A stretch of DNA of 35,890 bases from an uncultured Verrucomicrobiota bacterium (GCA_903838675.1 CAILZI010000256.1:1-35890); one strand, 5' to 3'. Shown: positions 8,342-15,812, numbered from the stretch's first letter. Notes: generated by a model from the letters alone, not told the origin. Program-made: numbers and translations.

Positions 8342-8931
8342 GCGGCGATGGAGACAGCCTGCTCGATCTTGATGCCCTTGGCCACGATGGGGTTCGGTCC
8401 AAAGCACAGCGGCTGATACCCGCTGGCAATCGCGTCTCCGGTGTACAGAGGCGTCCAGCCGGCCTTTTCACGGAAGAGGCGGATCGCACGGATGGTGCGG
8501 TCGGCGCAGAGATCGAACCAGTGCTTCGTGCCGGCCGGTACGTTGATGAGGTCTCCTTCTTCAATCTCGATGGAGAAGACCGGATCACCGTTTTCGGGAT
8601 TGATGTAAAAAATGCCGTGCCCTTTGACGATGAAGCGCACCTCATCCTCGGCGTGGCGGTGCTCCTGGTTAAACTTGTTGAGCATCTCCTGCAGATTGGG
8701 CACATCAGGCGTAACATTCACCACATCCGCAGTGATGTAGCCTCCGCTCTCCTTCAAAGCTTCCACCTCAGGCGCATATGCCGCCAAAATTTCCTCCTGC
8801 GTGGCATCCCTGTCGATGCGCCCCGCCACTGGCCAGCGTTCGTAATGAATGCCATGCGGCAGGAGAAAGCTGCGAATGCTGTCCGCATCGTCAATGACAC
8901 GGTCTGCGGAAGGAATGCGAAGGTAGGCCAT
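8338..8931 (-). CDS. mtnD: Acireductone dioxygenase
   Basis: This is a cupin-fold metalloenzyme that oxidises acireductone with O2. The iron form yields the 2-keto acid precursor of methionine plus formate, and the nickel form gives an off-pathway product with CO. The 197-aa protein has the metal-binding set in EHRHAEDEVRFIVKG (His91, His93, Glu97) and PAGTKHWFD (His137). The metal actually used cannot be read from sequence. The ATG at 8931 is preceded by a good GAGGAGC Shine-Dalgarno sequence in the short gap after mtnB. An upstream in-frame start at 8949 exists but would overlap mtnB and add only MRSTHA. Its stop overlaps the mtnC start. Confidence 0.96.
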   Translation of the reverse strand: MAYLRIPSADRVIDDADSIRSFLLPHGIHYERWPVAGRIDRDATQEEILAAYAPEVEALKESGGYITADVVNVTPDVPNLQEMLNKFNQEHRHAEDEVRFIVKGHGIFYINPENGDPVFSIEIEEGDLINVPAGTKHWFDLCADRTIRAIRLFREKAGWTPLYTGDAIASGYQPLCFGPNPIVAKGIKIEQAVSIAA

Positions 8932-8937
8932 GGCATG

Positions 8938-8947
8938 AGTGCTCCTC
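8938..8947 (-). promoter_or_regulatory. Shine-Dalgarno site for mtnD
   Basis: On the minus strand GAGGAGC sits about 9 nt before the mtnD ATG at 8931 and overlaps the mtnB stop codon. Strong Shine-Dalgarno sequences are rare in this window, so this one helps to choose the 8931 start over 8949. Confidence 0.6.
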
Positions 8948-9608
8948 AAAACGAGCCGAAGAGCAAACGTTTCTGCGTGACGACTTCGAAAAGAAACTCC
9001 AGGACCTCAATCTGCCGGCGCGCCGCCGCAATGCTCTCCCCCCAGGTGTAAAGACCGTGTCCTGCCATCAGTAAGCCGTGGCGCAGTGGCTTGGCTGGGT
9101 CTTTCAGACGTGCATCGATCACCGTCGCCAGCGAAGCTATGTCCTGCGTGTTCGGGTAAATTTCGATCCAGGCTTCCGACTCGTGTGTGGTGATGCCCGC
9201 GAGCCCCTTGAGCATTTCATACCCTGAAATCCTCAGCCCTCCGGCCTTCAGGAAATGCTCGCTCAAGACCGTTGCAGCCACCGAGTGGGTATGCAGCACC
9301 GCCCCTGCACCATGTTTCGCCAGCACCGTGTGCAGCAGCGCTTCGGCGGAAGGTTTGAGAGTTGTCGCGTTGGTCGTCCTTGCCCCTTCATCCACAATGA
9401 CAAATTGCTCGGGTTGCAGCCGTCCCTTGTCGAAACCACTCCCCGTCATCAGCAGTTGGAGCGGCTCGCGGTCAATCACCACGCTGTAATTGCTGCTGGT
9501 GCCCAGCGACCAGCCGCGATGATGAAAATCCCGCCCACATTCGATGAGTTCACGGGTCAAAAAGTCGGTCTGGCCAGAGGCGGGAGGCGGAGTGTCTTCG
9601 GAGGGCAT
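8946..9608 (-). CDS. mtnB: Methylthioribulose-1-phosphate dehydratase
   Basis: This class II aldolase/adducin-fold enzyme dehydrates 5-methylthioribulose-1-phosphate to the diketo intermediate used by MtnC. The 220-aa protein shows ELIECGRDFHHRGWSLGTSSNYSVV near the N-terminus, the zinc-binding LHTHSVAATVLS (about residue 112), and the late GHGLYTWGES block (about residue 190), all typical of MtnB. The open frame extends upstream to 9857, but the extension is antisense to the DUF1232 gene, so MPSEDTPPPASG at 9608 is taken as the start. It heads the salvage operon and diverges from the gene at 9730. A dyad at 9652-9673 lies in the shared control region. Confidence 0.96.
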   Translation of the reverse strand: MPSEDTPPPASGQTDFLTRELIECGRDFHHRGWSLGTSSNYSVVIDREPLQLLMTGSGFDKGRLQPEQFVIVDEGARTTNATTLKPSAEALLHTVLAKHGAGAVLHTHSVAATVLSEHFLKAGGLRISGYEMLKGLAGITTHESEAWIEIYPNTQDIASLATVIDARLKDPAKPLRHGLLMAGHGLYTWGESIAAARRQIEVLEFLFEVVTQKRLLFGSF

Positions 9609-9651
9609 TGCATGGGATGATTCGAGCCATGGCGGGGAAGTCAATCGCGCT

Positions 9652-9673
9652 GATGTGGCAGAATCTCCACATC
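9652..9673. promoter_or_regulatory. Dyad symmetry upstream of the mtn operon
   Basis: The arms gatgtgg and ccacatc (7 bp, perfect) flank an 8-bp centre, 44 bp before the mtnB ATG and 57 bp before the divergent gene. It could be an operator for a regulator of sulfur metabolism or a leader hairpin. It does not match any SAM riboswitch class I know, and its role is inferred from position only. Confidence 0.35.
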
Positions 9674-9729
9674 CCGCCGTTTTGACTGCAGGCTGGACTT
9701 CAGGGAATCCTTTGATTACTTTTTTTAAA

Positions 9730-10101
9730 ATGAGCACACCAACGAAGGGCGACCACGATCTCGACATTGCCAAGGTCAACCAGCGTGCGCACGAGATCGA
9801 GAGCAAGCTGCCCAGGCTCAAGAAGGTGTTCGAACAGACGAAGATCATGCTCAGCATGGTGAAGGACTACTGGGCGGGAGCCTACCGCGAGATCCCCTAC
9901 TGGGCCATCAGCGCAGTCTCGCTGGCATTGCTCTACGTGCTCAATCCAGCAGACGTGATCCCGGACGTCATTGTCGGCGTCGGTTATCTTGACGACGCGA
10001 CAGTGGTCGCTTTTTGCCTTAAACTCGTGGAGCGCGAACTGGAGCGCTACCAGGAGTGGCAGGCCACCCAAACCAAAGTCACCAAGGTCGTGGACGTGTA
10101 A
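9730..10101 (+). CDS. YkvA/DUF1232 membrane protein
   Basis: This 123-aa protein has a charged, helical N-terminal half (about residues 1-50, probable coiled coil). A short hydrophobic core follows, with the DUF1232 signature ALLYVLNPADVIPDVIVGVGYLDDATVV (the 'npiDlIPD..p..G.lDD' pattern). The C-terminal helix is charged. The function of the family is unknown, and members are small inner-membrane proteins. The ATG at 9730 directly precedes MSTPTKG. The longer frame to 9544 runs into antisense mtnB and is discarded. A T-rich tract (9719-9726) precedes the start. It is divergent from mtnB and followed by an intergenic repeat block. Confidence 0.85.
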   Translation: MSTPTKGDHDLDIAKVNQRAHEIESKLPRLKKVFEQTKIMLSMVKDYWAGAYREIPYWAISAVSLALLYVLNPADVIPDVIVGVGYLDDATVVAFCLKLVERELERYQEWQATQTKVTKVVDV

Positions 10102-10275
10102 AAACCAGCGCACGTGTTGTAGTCCCGGCTTCCTTGTCCTCTCGAATAACATCCGCGCACTCTTTCGGCGCTTCTGAGTACGTAGTTCGGGCTTTAGACC
10201 GTTCCCGAAGCCCCGCATGGCCCCAGATCTGAAACCAGCCAGCGCACGTTTTGTAGTACCGGCTTTAGCCGGAAT
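10102..10275. repeat. Intergenic repeat block (ccggctttagccgg type)
   Basis: Two diverged copies of a unit starting 'aaaccag..cagcgcacgt.ttgtagt.ccggctt' occur at 10102-10132 and 10231-10275. A related 'gtagttcgggcttta' unit lies between them at 10182-10216. The second copy carries a perfect ccggc-ttta-gccgg hairpin at 10259-10272. The layout is that of REP-like dispersed palindromes. Nothing else is seen between 10102 and the terminator at 10336. Confidence 0.65.
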
Positions 10276-10335
10276 CTGGGAAGCTCAGTTTGTGCAAACG
10301 GCTGCCTCCCCCCTAAAATCAGCGCCGCATCTCAC

Positions 10336-10371
10336 CACAAAAAACCGCCGTGCAGTCACCTGCACGGCGGT
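10336..10371 (-). terminator. Terminator of the DoxX/oxidoreductase/lipoprotein operon
   Basis: A 12-bp perfect stem (10344-10355 with 10360-10371) closes a 4-nt loop. The T run (six T) follows on the minus strand. It lies 29 nt beyond the stop of the lipoprotein gene at 10400 and ends the three-gene minus-strand operon. Confidence 0.9.
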
Positions 10372-10399
10372 CTGACTAAATCAACTCTGTCTGCCCAGC

Positions 10400-11128
10400 T
10401 TACTTGGCAGGGGTGCCAAACACTTCCACTTCGCAGTAGTGGTTCATGTCGTTGCTGGTGTTGCCATTGCTCCAGAGGCGCACGTAGCGGGCCTTGATGC
10501 CCTTCGCGTCAACGACGCGGCCATGGTTGGTTTCCACGTAGGCTGGGTCAGTGCCCTTGCCCATGCCTGAGGAGTCGTCGTGGTCGGAGTTCCAGAGGCT
10601 GGTGACACCGGTCTTGAACTCAGGATCGTCGGAGACCTGCACTTCCACGTCGATGTAGGCCTGGGCCTGCTTGTGGTAGTGCCACATGGCGATCTTGTAG
10701 ATGTTCGCTTCAGCACCGAGGTCGATCTGCACCCACTGTTTGCCGGGCATGAGCTCGACGAAGGAGCCATCAGCGCCGTCGGCATCACCGTCGGTCACCA
10801 GGGTGAGATCTCCGATGATCGGAGCAGCGTCAGAGCTGGTGACTTTCTTGCCTTTGGCAAGGTTGGTGGTGCCTTTTGGGACCATGATGGATTTCACGAC
10901 CTTGCTGGGGTCAGCCTTCTCAAGGTTTGGCAGTTCAGCAGGCACCGGAGTGCCGATGAACATGGGCTTCGGGAACTCGAGCTTGATTTCTTCGAGGTCA
11001 CCAGCTGGAACAGCGGCAGCCGCAGGAGCTGCGGCAGGGGCGCCGGCTTTCGATTCTTCTTTCTTGCCGCAGGAGGCAAGGGTGAGAGCGAGCGCGAGGC
11101 CCGTAAGGATATGGAGGGTGTTTTTCAT
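10400..11128 (-). CDS. Discoidin-like (F5/8 type C) lipoprotein
   Basis: The 242-aa lipoprotein has lipobox LASC with cysteine 20, then an Ala/Pro-rich linker to about residue 45. A globular domain fills about residues 85-240. It begins TTNLAKGKKVTSSDAAPI, has TDGDADGADGSFVELMPGKQ and WVQIDLGAEANIYKIAMWH, and ends ARYVRLWSNGN and CEVEVFG. That order ('A.g..vtsS', 'WvqvDLG', 'ryVRl', 'EvevfG') is the galactose-binding-like discoidin fold, which usually binds carbohydrate. It is the last gene of a minus-strand operon, 24 bp after a Tat-exported oxidoreductase. The likely role is envelope-bound sugar or glycan binding in support of that enzyme, which is inference from gene order. Confidence 0.85.
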   Translation of the reverse strand: MKNTLHILTGLALALTLASCGKKEESKAGAPAAAPAAAAVPAGDLEEIKLEFPKPMFIGTPVPAELPNLEKADPSKVVKSIMVPKGTTNLAKGKKVTSSDAAPIIGDLTLVTDGDADGADGSFVELMPGKQWVQIDLGAEANIYKIAMWHYHKQAQAYIDVEVQVSDDPEFKTGVTSLWNSDHDDSSGMGKGTDPAYVETNHGRVVDAKGIKARYVRLWSNGNTSNDMNHYCEVEVFGTPAK

Positions 11129-11152
11129 GGGGAATGGCTGGTTGCTGGTTGG

Positions 11153-12613
11153 TTAAGCCTGGAAGTCTTCTGGCTTGAAGATGTATTTGCCACCCGCCTC
11201 CTTGGCCTCGTAGGCCTTGAGCACGGTGACGCAGGACCTGAAGGCGGCCTCGACATTGCAGGTGAGGTGCGCTGGGTCCTTGGTCTGCACGGCCTCGATG
11301 AAGTTCTGAATGTGCGGCGTGTGCGGCTTGACCTTGAGTTTCCTGGCCAGTTCCCATTGGGAGAGCGCCTTGCTCTCGCGCACGTCGGCGACGCTGACGG
11401 CACCATAGGATGGCGGCTTTGGCTTTTCCCAGTCACGGGGATGTTCCCAGAACTTGCTCTTGGCCTTGTCGGCCGCCTTCATGATGGGCGGGTTGTCACC
11501 CAGGGCGAACGCTTCCCAGTCCTGACCGGGTTCGGCGTAGAGCTGGTTGCCATTGGTGTCGAGTTCGGAGATGATCGCCGTACCTCCGATGCCCATGTGC
11601 TTTTCATACGCACCCTGGGAACCCGTGGTGGTCAGCACCTGATAGTAGGCGCGCAGCGCACCGGCAGGTGTCTTGAATTCGTAGATGCACATCATGTTGT
11701 CAGGCAGCTCGAATTTTGGGCGGCCATCCGTGCCATCGAAGTAATCCACGCCACCGGAGGCGATGACCGAGACCGGGGTGGACTCGTACATCCAGTTAAA
11801 CATGTCGATCTGATGTGCGCCCAGGTCGGAGAGCGGGCCGCCGCCGTATTTCTTGAAGAAACGCCAGTTGCGGAACTCCTCAAGGCTGCCGTAGCCGTTC
11901 TTGGTGAGGATGTCCTGAGAAATGTCGTAGCCCTTCACCGCACCCTGCGGGGCGCTGCCGGAGACACCACGGTTCCACTGCGCGTAGGCGTGCGTGATGC
12001 GGCCCAGCATCTTGCCCGGCTTGATCACGTTGTCGCGCAGGTTCAGGTAACGCGGATTGGAGTGGCGCTGATGACCGATCTGGAAGATTCCAGGGTTCGC
12101 CTTGCCGGCGCGCACCATGTCGCGTGCACCCTCGATCGTGTTGCTCATCATCTTCTCGCAGTACACGTGCTTGCCCTTCTCAAGGCAGAGGCGCGAATAC
12201 GGCGCATGCATGAAGTCAGGCGTGGCGATGAAGACGGCCTCAATGGACGGCTCCTTGTCGAGCATCTCGTTGATGTCTTCGTAGATTTTGATGTCGCCTT
12301 CGACCTGATGCTTGTTTTCACCGAGGAAGCCGCCGCGTGTTTTCGCGATGGAGAACTTCCAGATGTCGCACATGGCCACCCACTGGATGCCTGGAACGTC
12401 TTTGGATGCCACGCGCAGGGCATTGCCCTGCGCACCGCAGCCGACGAGCGCGCACTTGATCGTGCGGCCTTTTTCGGTTGCCTGCGCGATGGCGCTCTTG
12501 CTGGTGGCGAGGTAGATTCCGCTGCTCGTGAGAGCACTGGTGCGGAGGAAGCCGCGGCGGTCCATGAAACGGGACAGCGGCGCTGGGGAGGGGGATGGAG
12601 GCTGGGAATTCAT
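11153..12613 (-). CDS. Tat-exported Gfo/Idh/MocA family oxidoreductase
   Basis: This 486-aa protein of the same superfamily as the gene at 4393 is only distantly similar to it. The twin-arginine signal is DRRGFLRTSALTSSG (about residues 18-32), ending near AIAQA. The Rossmann motif follows as ALVGCGAQGNALR. The EKP-type motif reads YCEKMMSNT, so the usual proline after the catalytic lysine is methionine. The segment GHQRHSNPRYLNLRD and the downstream GGGPLSDLGAHQIDMFNWM are family-typical, with the DLGAHQID histidine expected in the active site. An internal ATG at 12565 (MDRRGFL) gives a more standard Tat signal and may be the true start. It lies between a DoxX-like membrane protein and a discoidin lipoprotein. 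The substrate is unknown. Confidence 0.88.
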   Translation of the reverse strand: MNSQPPSPSPAPLSRFMDRRGFLRTSALTSSGIYLATSKSAIAQATEKGRTIKCALVGCGAQGNALRVASKDVPGIQWVAMCDIWKFSIAKTRGGFLGENKHQVEGDIKIYEDINEMLDKEPSIEAVFIATPDFMHAPYSRLCLEKGKHVYCEKMMSNTIEGARDMVRAGKANPGIFQIGHQRHSNPRYLNLRDNVIKPGKMLGRITHAYAQWNRGVSGSAPQGAVKGYDISQDILTKNGYGSLEEFRNWRFFKKYGGGPLSDLGAHQIDMFNWMYESTPVSVIASGGVDYFDGTDGRPKFELPDNMMCIYEFKTPAGALRAYYQVLTTTGSQGAYEKHMGIGGTAIISELDTNGNQLYAEPGQDWEAFALGDNPPIMKAADKAKSKFWEHPRDWEKPKPPSYGAVSVADVRESKALSQWELARKLKVKPHTPHIQNFIEAVQTKDPAHLTCNVEAAFRSCVTVLKAYEAKEAGGKYIFKPEDFQA

Positions 12614-12664
12614 AGGTGCAATCAGGCGCGTGGGTTCACTGCCATAGCCGACGTGAAGTCGTTG

Positions 12665-13147
12665 TTATGCCTTCTTGCGGGCAAGGAAACCGTCGATCGA
12701 GAAGGTTTTCGCCTTCGAGGTCACGAGCGCGGCGGCCACAATGAGAATGGAAAGACCGATGTTGCTGACGACTTCAGTGTCATCTGGCAGGGAGGCGAGG
12801 CCGAAACCCAGGGAAAGGAAGACCAGGCCGGCGGCCAGCAGACCAAACTCAGTGCAGATACCGATCGCCACCCAAATGCCGACTGGGACAAGAATGTAGC
12901 CGATGGTGGCAGCAAAACCATTGCAGGCCCATTCAGGCATGAAGCTGTTGTCACTCATCAGTTTGGCCAGCGGGCCCGTTTTCTTCGAATAATTGTCGAG
13001 ACCGAAGCTTACCGTCGGTCCGTTGCCCCAGCGAAACTTGTCAATGCCAGCCATGAACAGACGCATACCGACCCAAAGGCGGAGCAGAAGATGGGCAAAA
13101 TCGTAACTGAGGCTGCCGCAGCATTTGGAGGAGGAAGAGTCGGACAT
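12665..13147 (-). CDS. DoxX-like inner-membrane protein
   Basis: The 160-aa protein has about four membrane segments: around residues 17-38 (LLLRLWVGMRLFMAGIDKF), about 75-95, about 100-120 (LLAAGLVFLSLGFGLA) and about 130-150. The first segment with 'R.wvG..f..aGi.KF' resembles DoxX/DoxD family proteins, which act as quinone-linked subunits in some oxidoreductases or as accessory membrane proteins. The start is put at 13147 (MSDSSSSKCC), since the 23 upstream residues are not conserved-looking. It is the first gene of the operon, 51 bp before the Tat oxidoreductase gene. A membrane electron-transfer partner for that enzyme is an attractive but unproven idea. Confidence 0.72.
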   Translation of the reverse strand: MSDSSSSKCCGSLSYDFAHLLLRLWVGMRLFMAGIDKFRWGNGPTVSFGLDNYSKKTGPLAKLMSDNSFMPEWACNGFAATIGYILVPVGIWVAIGICTEFGLLAAGLVFLSLGFGLASLPDDTEVVSNIGLSILIVAAALVTSKAKTFSIDGFLARKKA

Positions 13148-13347
13148 GGATGGGGTCTGGGTGGCTGGTTGAAGTAAGGGGTCGATTCTGAACCGATGGC
13201 CTTGGAAATCCAGCAAAATTTAGGATGTACATACTTCGCAGATGTGAACGACCACAGTGGTTGAAAATGCTGGAGAGGGGGTGGTTTCGCCGAATGTGAC
13301 AATTCCTACACAGTAAGGCTGATTCGGCAGCTTATTGCTCGCTGGGC

Positions 13348-13376
13348 TTGCCATTCCGGGGATCTCCGCTTAAAAA
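13348..13376 (+). promoter_or_regulatory. Candidate sigma-70-type promoter
   Basis: TTGCCA at 13348-13353 (five of six to the -35 consensus) is followed after exactly 17 bp by TAAAAA at 13371-13376 (four of six to the -10). Transcription would start near 13383, giving a leader of about 28 nt before the ATG at 13411. The fit is good by spacing, but the housekeeping consensus in this phylum is assumed. Confidence 0.4.
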
Positions 13377-13410
13377 AGACTGCTTAATTCACCCTTACAG
13401 ATAGTTTCCC

Positions 13411-13866
13411 ATGAGTTCACTCTCCTCTCCCAAACTTCCAGCCCAAGGCATCCTCGAACCTCTCGGTGCCGAAGATCGCGATATCCTCAGCGGCTACGGC
13501 GAATTCCTCCCGGTCCAGCCTGGTCAGCATCTCATTGAAGAAGGCCAGCAGCAAAACAGCCTCTTCTTCGTCGTCTCCGGCAAGTTCCACGCCACGGCCA
13601 TGCGCGGTGGTCACAAAGTGCTCCTCGGCTCCATCCAAAAGGGCGAGACGATTGGCGAAATCAATCTGCTCGATCCCAACGTCGCCAGCGCCAGCGTCAC
13701 CGCCGTTGAATTCTCCCAGGTCTGGCGCATCGACGGGGAGACCCTCGAAAGCTACATCAACGAATATCCACGTGCCGCCGCCTGGCTGCTCATTGGTGTC
13801 GGTCGCACCATTTCCCATCGTCTCCGCGCGGTGAATGAGAAGATCGCCGCCTTCTACAGCGCCTGA
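13411..13866 (+). CDS. Stand-alone cyclic-nucleotide-binding-fold protein
   Basis: The 151-aa protein is almost entirely a cNMP-binding domain of the Crp/PKA type: LIEEGQQQNSLFFVVSGKFHATA (about residues 41-63), then the phosphate-binding-cassette region GEINLLDPNVASASV (82-96), then two C-terminal helices. No DNA-binding domain follows, so it is not a Crp-like regulator. Aligned without gaps to the Crp cassette, the glutamate is kept (Glu83) but the arginine that contacts the cyclic phosphate is alanine (Ala92). It probably does not bind cAMP in the canonical way. The flanking genes are unrelated in type, and its role is unknown. Confidence 0.85.
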   Translation: MSSLSSPKLPAQGILEPLGAEDRDILSGYGEFLPVQPGQHLIEEGQQQNSLFFVVSGKFHATAMRGGHKVLLGSIQKGETIGEINLLDPNVASASVTAVEFSQVWRIDGETLESYINEYPRAAAWLLIGVGRTISHRLRAVNEKIAAFYSA

Positions 13867-13931
13867 TGCATGCATGTGGGGCGGATTGTTTTGCGTACGA
13901 TTGAATCGTGCGTTGCAGTCCGCCCTTCACG

Positions 13932-14330
13932 ATGGAAAACTTCCGCATGTCTGGCCTGCTGCCATTTCCTCCGCACAATTCGCTGGAAGCTATCCAGGTC
14001 ATTTTCCTTCTGTTCGCCGGCCATGCGCTGATGGACTACCCGCTGCAGGGTGAGTTTCTCTCCACCTGCAAAAACCGGCACCTGCTCTACAAACTGCAGG
14101 ATCCTTCCCGTCCGGTGCAGATCTGGCCTTGGTGCATGACGGCCCATTGCCTGATCCATGCGGCTGCGGTCTGGGCCATCACCGGTTGTTTCATTCTCGG
14201 CTCCATCGAGTTCCTCCTGCACTGGCTCATCGATTTCGCCAAATGCGAAAACAAGACCACCTTCGTTCAGGATCAGGCGCTGCACTTCATCTGCAAAATC
14301 GCGTACGTCGCTGCCGCGATGCTTTATTAA
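13932..14330 (+). CDS. DUF3307-like membrane protein
   Basis: This roughly 132-aa protein has three to four hydrophobic helices and conserved polar positions of the DUF3307 type: FAGHALMDYPLQGEFL (first helix end), MTAHCLIHAAAVW (second), EFLLHWLIDFAKC (third, 'H..iD..K') and FVQDQALHFICKI (fourth, 'DQ.lH'). The repeated His/Asp within helices suggests a metal- or proton-dependent role, but no function is established that I know of. The start is uncertain: GTG at 13908, ATG at 13932 and ATG at 13947 are all in frame without a clear Shine-Dalgarno sequence. It follows the cNMP-fold gene by 65 bp and may share its transcript. Confidence 0.78.
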   Translation: MENFRMSGLLPFPPHNSLEAIQVIFLLFAGHALMDYPLQGEFLSTCKNRHLLYKLQDPSRPVQIWPWCMTAHCLIHAAAVWAITGCFILGSIEFLLHWLIDFAKCENKTTFVQDQALHFICKIAYVAAAMLY

Positions 14331-14411
14331 TGTTCCAAGTTTCAAGTCTCCCTGAGTGCCGATTCGCCTCTGGAGCAAAACTTGAATCTTTAAACCTGCA
14401 ACTCTGAGCCC

Positions 14412-15812
14412 ATGCAGCGCACCGCCATCCTAAACGTCGTCGGCCTCACCACGAGGCTCATCGGCGAGCACACCCCGGCAATCCGTGCCTTCATCGAGCG
14501 CAACCGCTCCACCCTTATCGAGCCCGTCCTGCCCGCCGTCACCTGCACGGCGCAGGCCACCTATCTGACGGGAAGGCTCGCCCGCGATCATGGTGTTGTC
14601 GCCAATGGCTGGTATGACCGCGACTACGCCGAGCACCGTTTCTGGAAGCAGCCGGAGCAGCTCATGCACGGCGAAAAACTCTGGGAGGCCCTCCGTCGCG
14701 TGGATCCGCAGTTCACCTGCGCCAAGCTCTTCTGGTGGTTCAACATGTACTCCACGGCGGACATCTCCATCACCCCGCGCCCGCTCTACCCCGCCGATGG
14801 CCGCAAAGTCTTCGACATCCACACGCAGCCCATGCCGCTGCGGGATCGCATCAAAAAAGACCTCGGCCCCTTTCCCTTCCGTCACTTCTGGGGCCCGGGC
14901 TCTGACATCAAATCGTCCATCTGGATCGCTGAAAGCGCCAAATGGATCGAGGAAAAGCACTGGCCCGGCCTCTCGCTCGTTTACCTCCCGCATCTCGACT
15001 ACAACCTCCAGCGCGTCGGCATCGACATGGAGAAAATCCGCTTCGACCTCCGTCAGATCGACAACGTCGTCGGTGACCTCATCCGCTTCTACGAAACCCG
15101 CAACATCAAGGTTGTCCTCCTCTCCGAATACGGCATCACCAACGTCGAGCAGCCCGTCCACCTCAACCGCGTCTTTCGCGAGAAAGGCTGGCTCAGCATC
15201 AAAGACGAACTCGGCCGCGAAACCCTCGACCTCGGCGGCTCCAAGGCCTTCGCCATCGCCGATCATCAGATCGCCCACATCTACGTCAACGATCCCAGCA
15301 TCCTAGCCAGCGTCCGCAGCACCCTCGAAACCACCCCCGGCGTCGCCCAGGTTCTCGGCAAAATGGAAAAGCATCTCGTCGGCCTCAACCACGAGCGCAG
15401 TGGCGATCTCATCGCCGTCGCCGACGCCAAAAGCTGGTTCACCTACTACTACTGGCAGGACGACCGCAAAGCCCCCGACTTTGCCCGCTGCGTCGACATC
15501 CACCGTAAATGCGGCTACGACCCCGCCGAGCTCGTCCTCGATCCCAAGATCAAATGGCCCAAGCTCAAAATCGCCGCCAAGCTCGCGAACAAAGCCCTCG
15601 GCCAGCGCATGCTCATGGACGTTATCCCGCTTGATGCCTCACTAGTGAAAGGCTCCCACGGCCGCATCCCCGAAGACCGCGCCGACTGGCCCGTCCTCAT
15701 CGGCGACTTCGACCAACTCCCCCGCACCGGCATTCTCTCCGCCCACGAAGTCTGCAACCACCTCTTCCGGTTGTGCTCCAGCGGAAATGGGTATGCGGGC
15801 GTGGCGCGCTAG
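14412..15812 (+). CDS. Alkaline-phosphatase-fold / nucleotide pyrophosphatase-like protein
   Basis: The 466-aa protein fits the type I phosphodiesterase/nucleotide pyrophosphatase branch of the alkaline phosphatase superfamily. PAVTCTAQATYLTGRLARDHG (residues 41-61) matches the nucleophile block, with Thr44 as the expected nucleophile. The metal-site blocks are recognisable but altered: VVGL (about 9-12) where 'xDGx' is normal, LPHLDYNLQRVG keeping Asp but with Gln for the usual His, LLSEYGIT in place of 'SDHGM', and SHGRIPED keeping the final His. I recall a subfamily with this SEYGI pattern, sometimes near ebo-type clusters, but no ebo genes are seen here. There is no signal peptide, so it is probably cytoplasmic. 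Its stop shares CTA with the stop of thiS on the other strand. Confidence 0.8.
   Translation: MQRTAILNVVGLTTRLIGEHTPAIRAFIERNRSTLIEPVLPAVTCTAQATYLTGRLARDHGVVANGWYDRDYAEHRFWKQPEQLMHGEKLWEALRRVDPQFTCAKLFWWFNMYSTADISITPRPLYPADGRKVFDIHTQPMPLRDRIKKDLGPFPFRHFWGPGSDIKSSIWIAESAKWIEEKHWPGLSLVYLPHLDYNLQRVGIDMEKIRFDLRQIDNVVGDLIRFYETRNIKVVLLSEYGITNVEQPVHLNRVFREKGWLSIKDELGRETLDLGGSKAFAIADHQIAHIYVNDPSILASVRSTLETTPGVAQVLGKMEKHLVGLNHERSGDLIAVADAKSWFTYYYWQDDRKAPDFARCVDIHRKCGYDPAELVLDPKIKWPKLKIAAKLANKALGQRMLMDVIPLDASLVKGSHGRIPEDRADWPVLIGDFDQLPRTGILSAHEVCNHLFRLCSSGNGYAGVAR

Noticed and set aside
10580..13177. 865-aa plus-strand open frame through the oxidoreductase operon
   Set aside because: It is antisense to three genes with clear signal peptides and motifs. 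It has low-complexity Asp/Val/Gly/His composition and no recognisable family.
14430..15278. 282-aa minus-strand frame opposite the phosphatase-fold gene
   Set aside because: It is an antisense shadow with acidic low-complexity composition.
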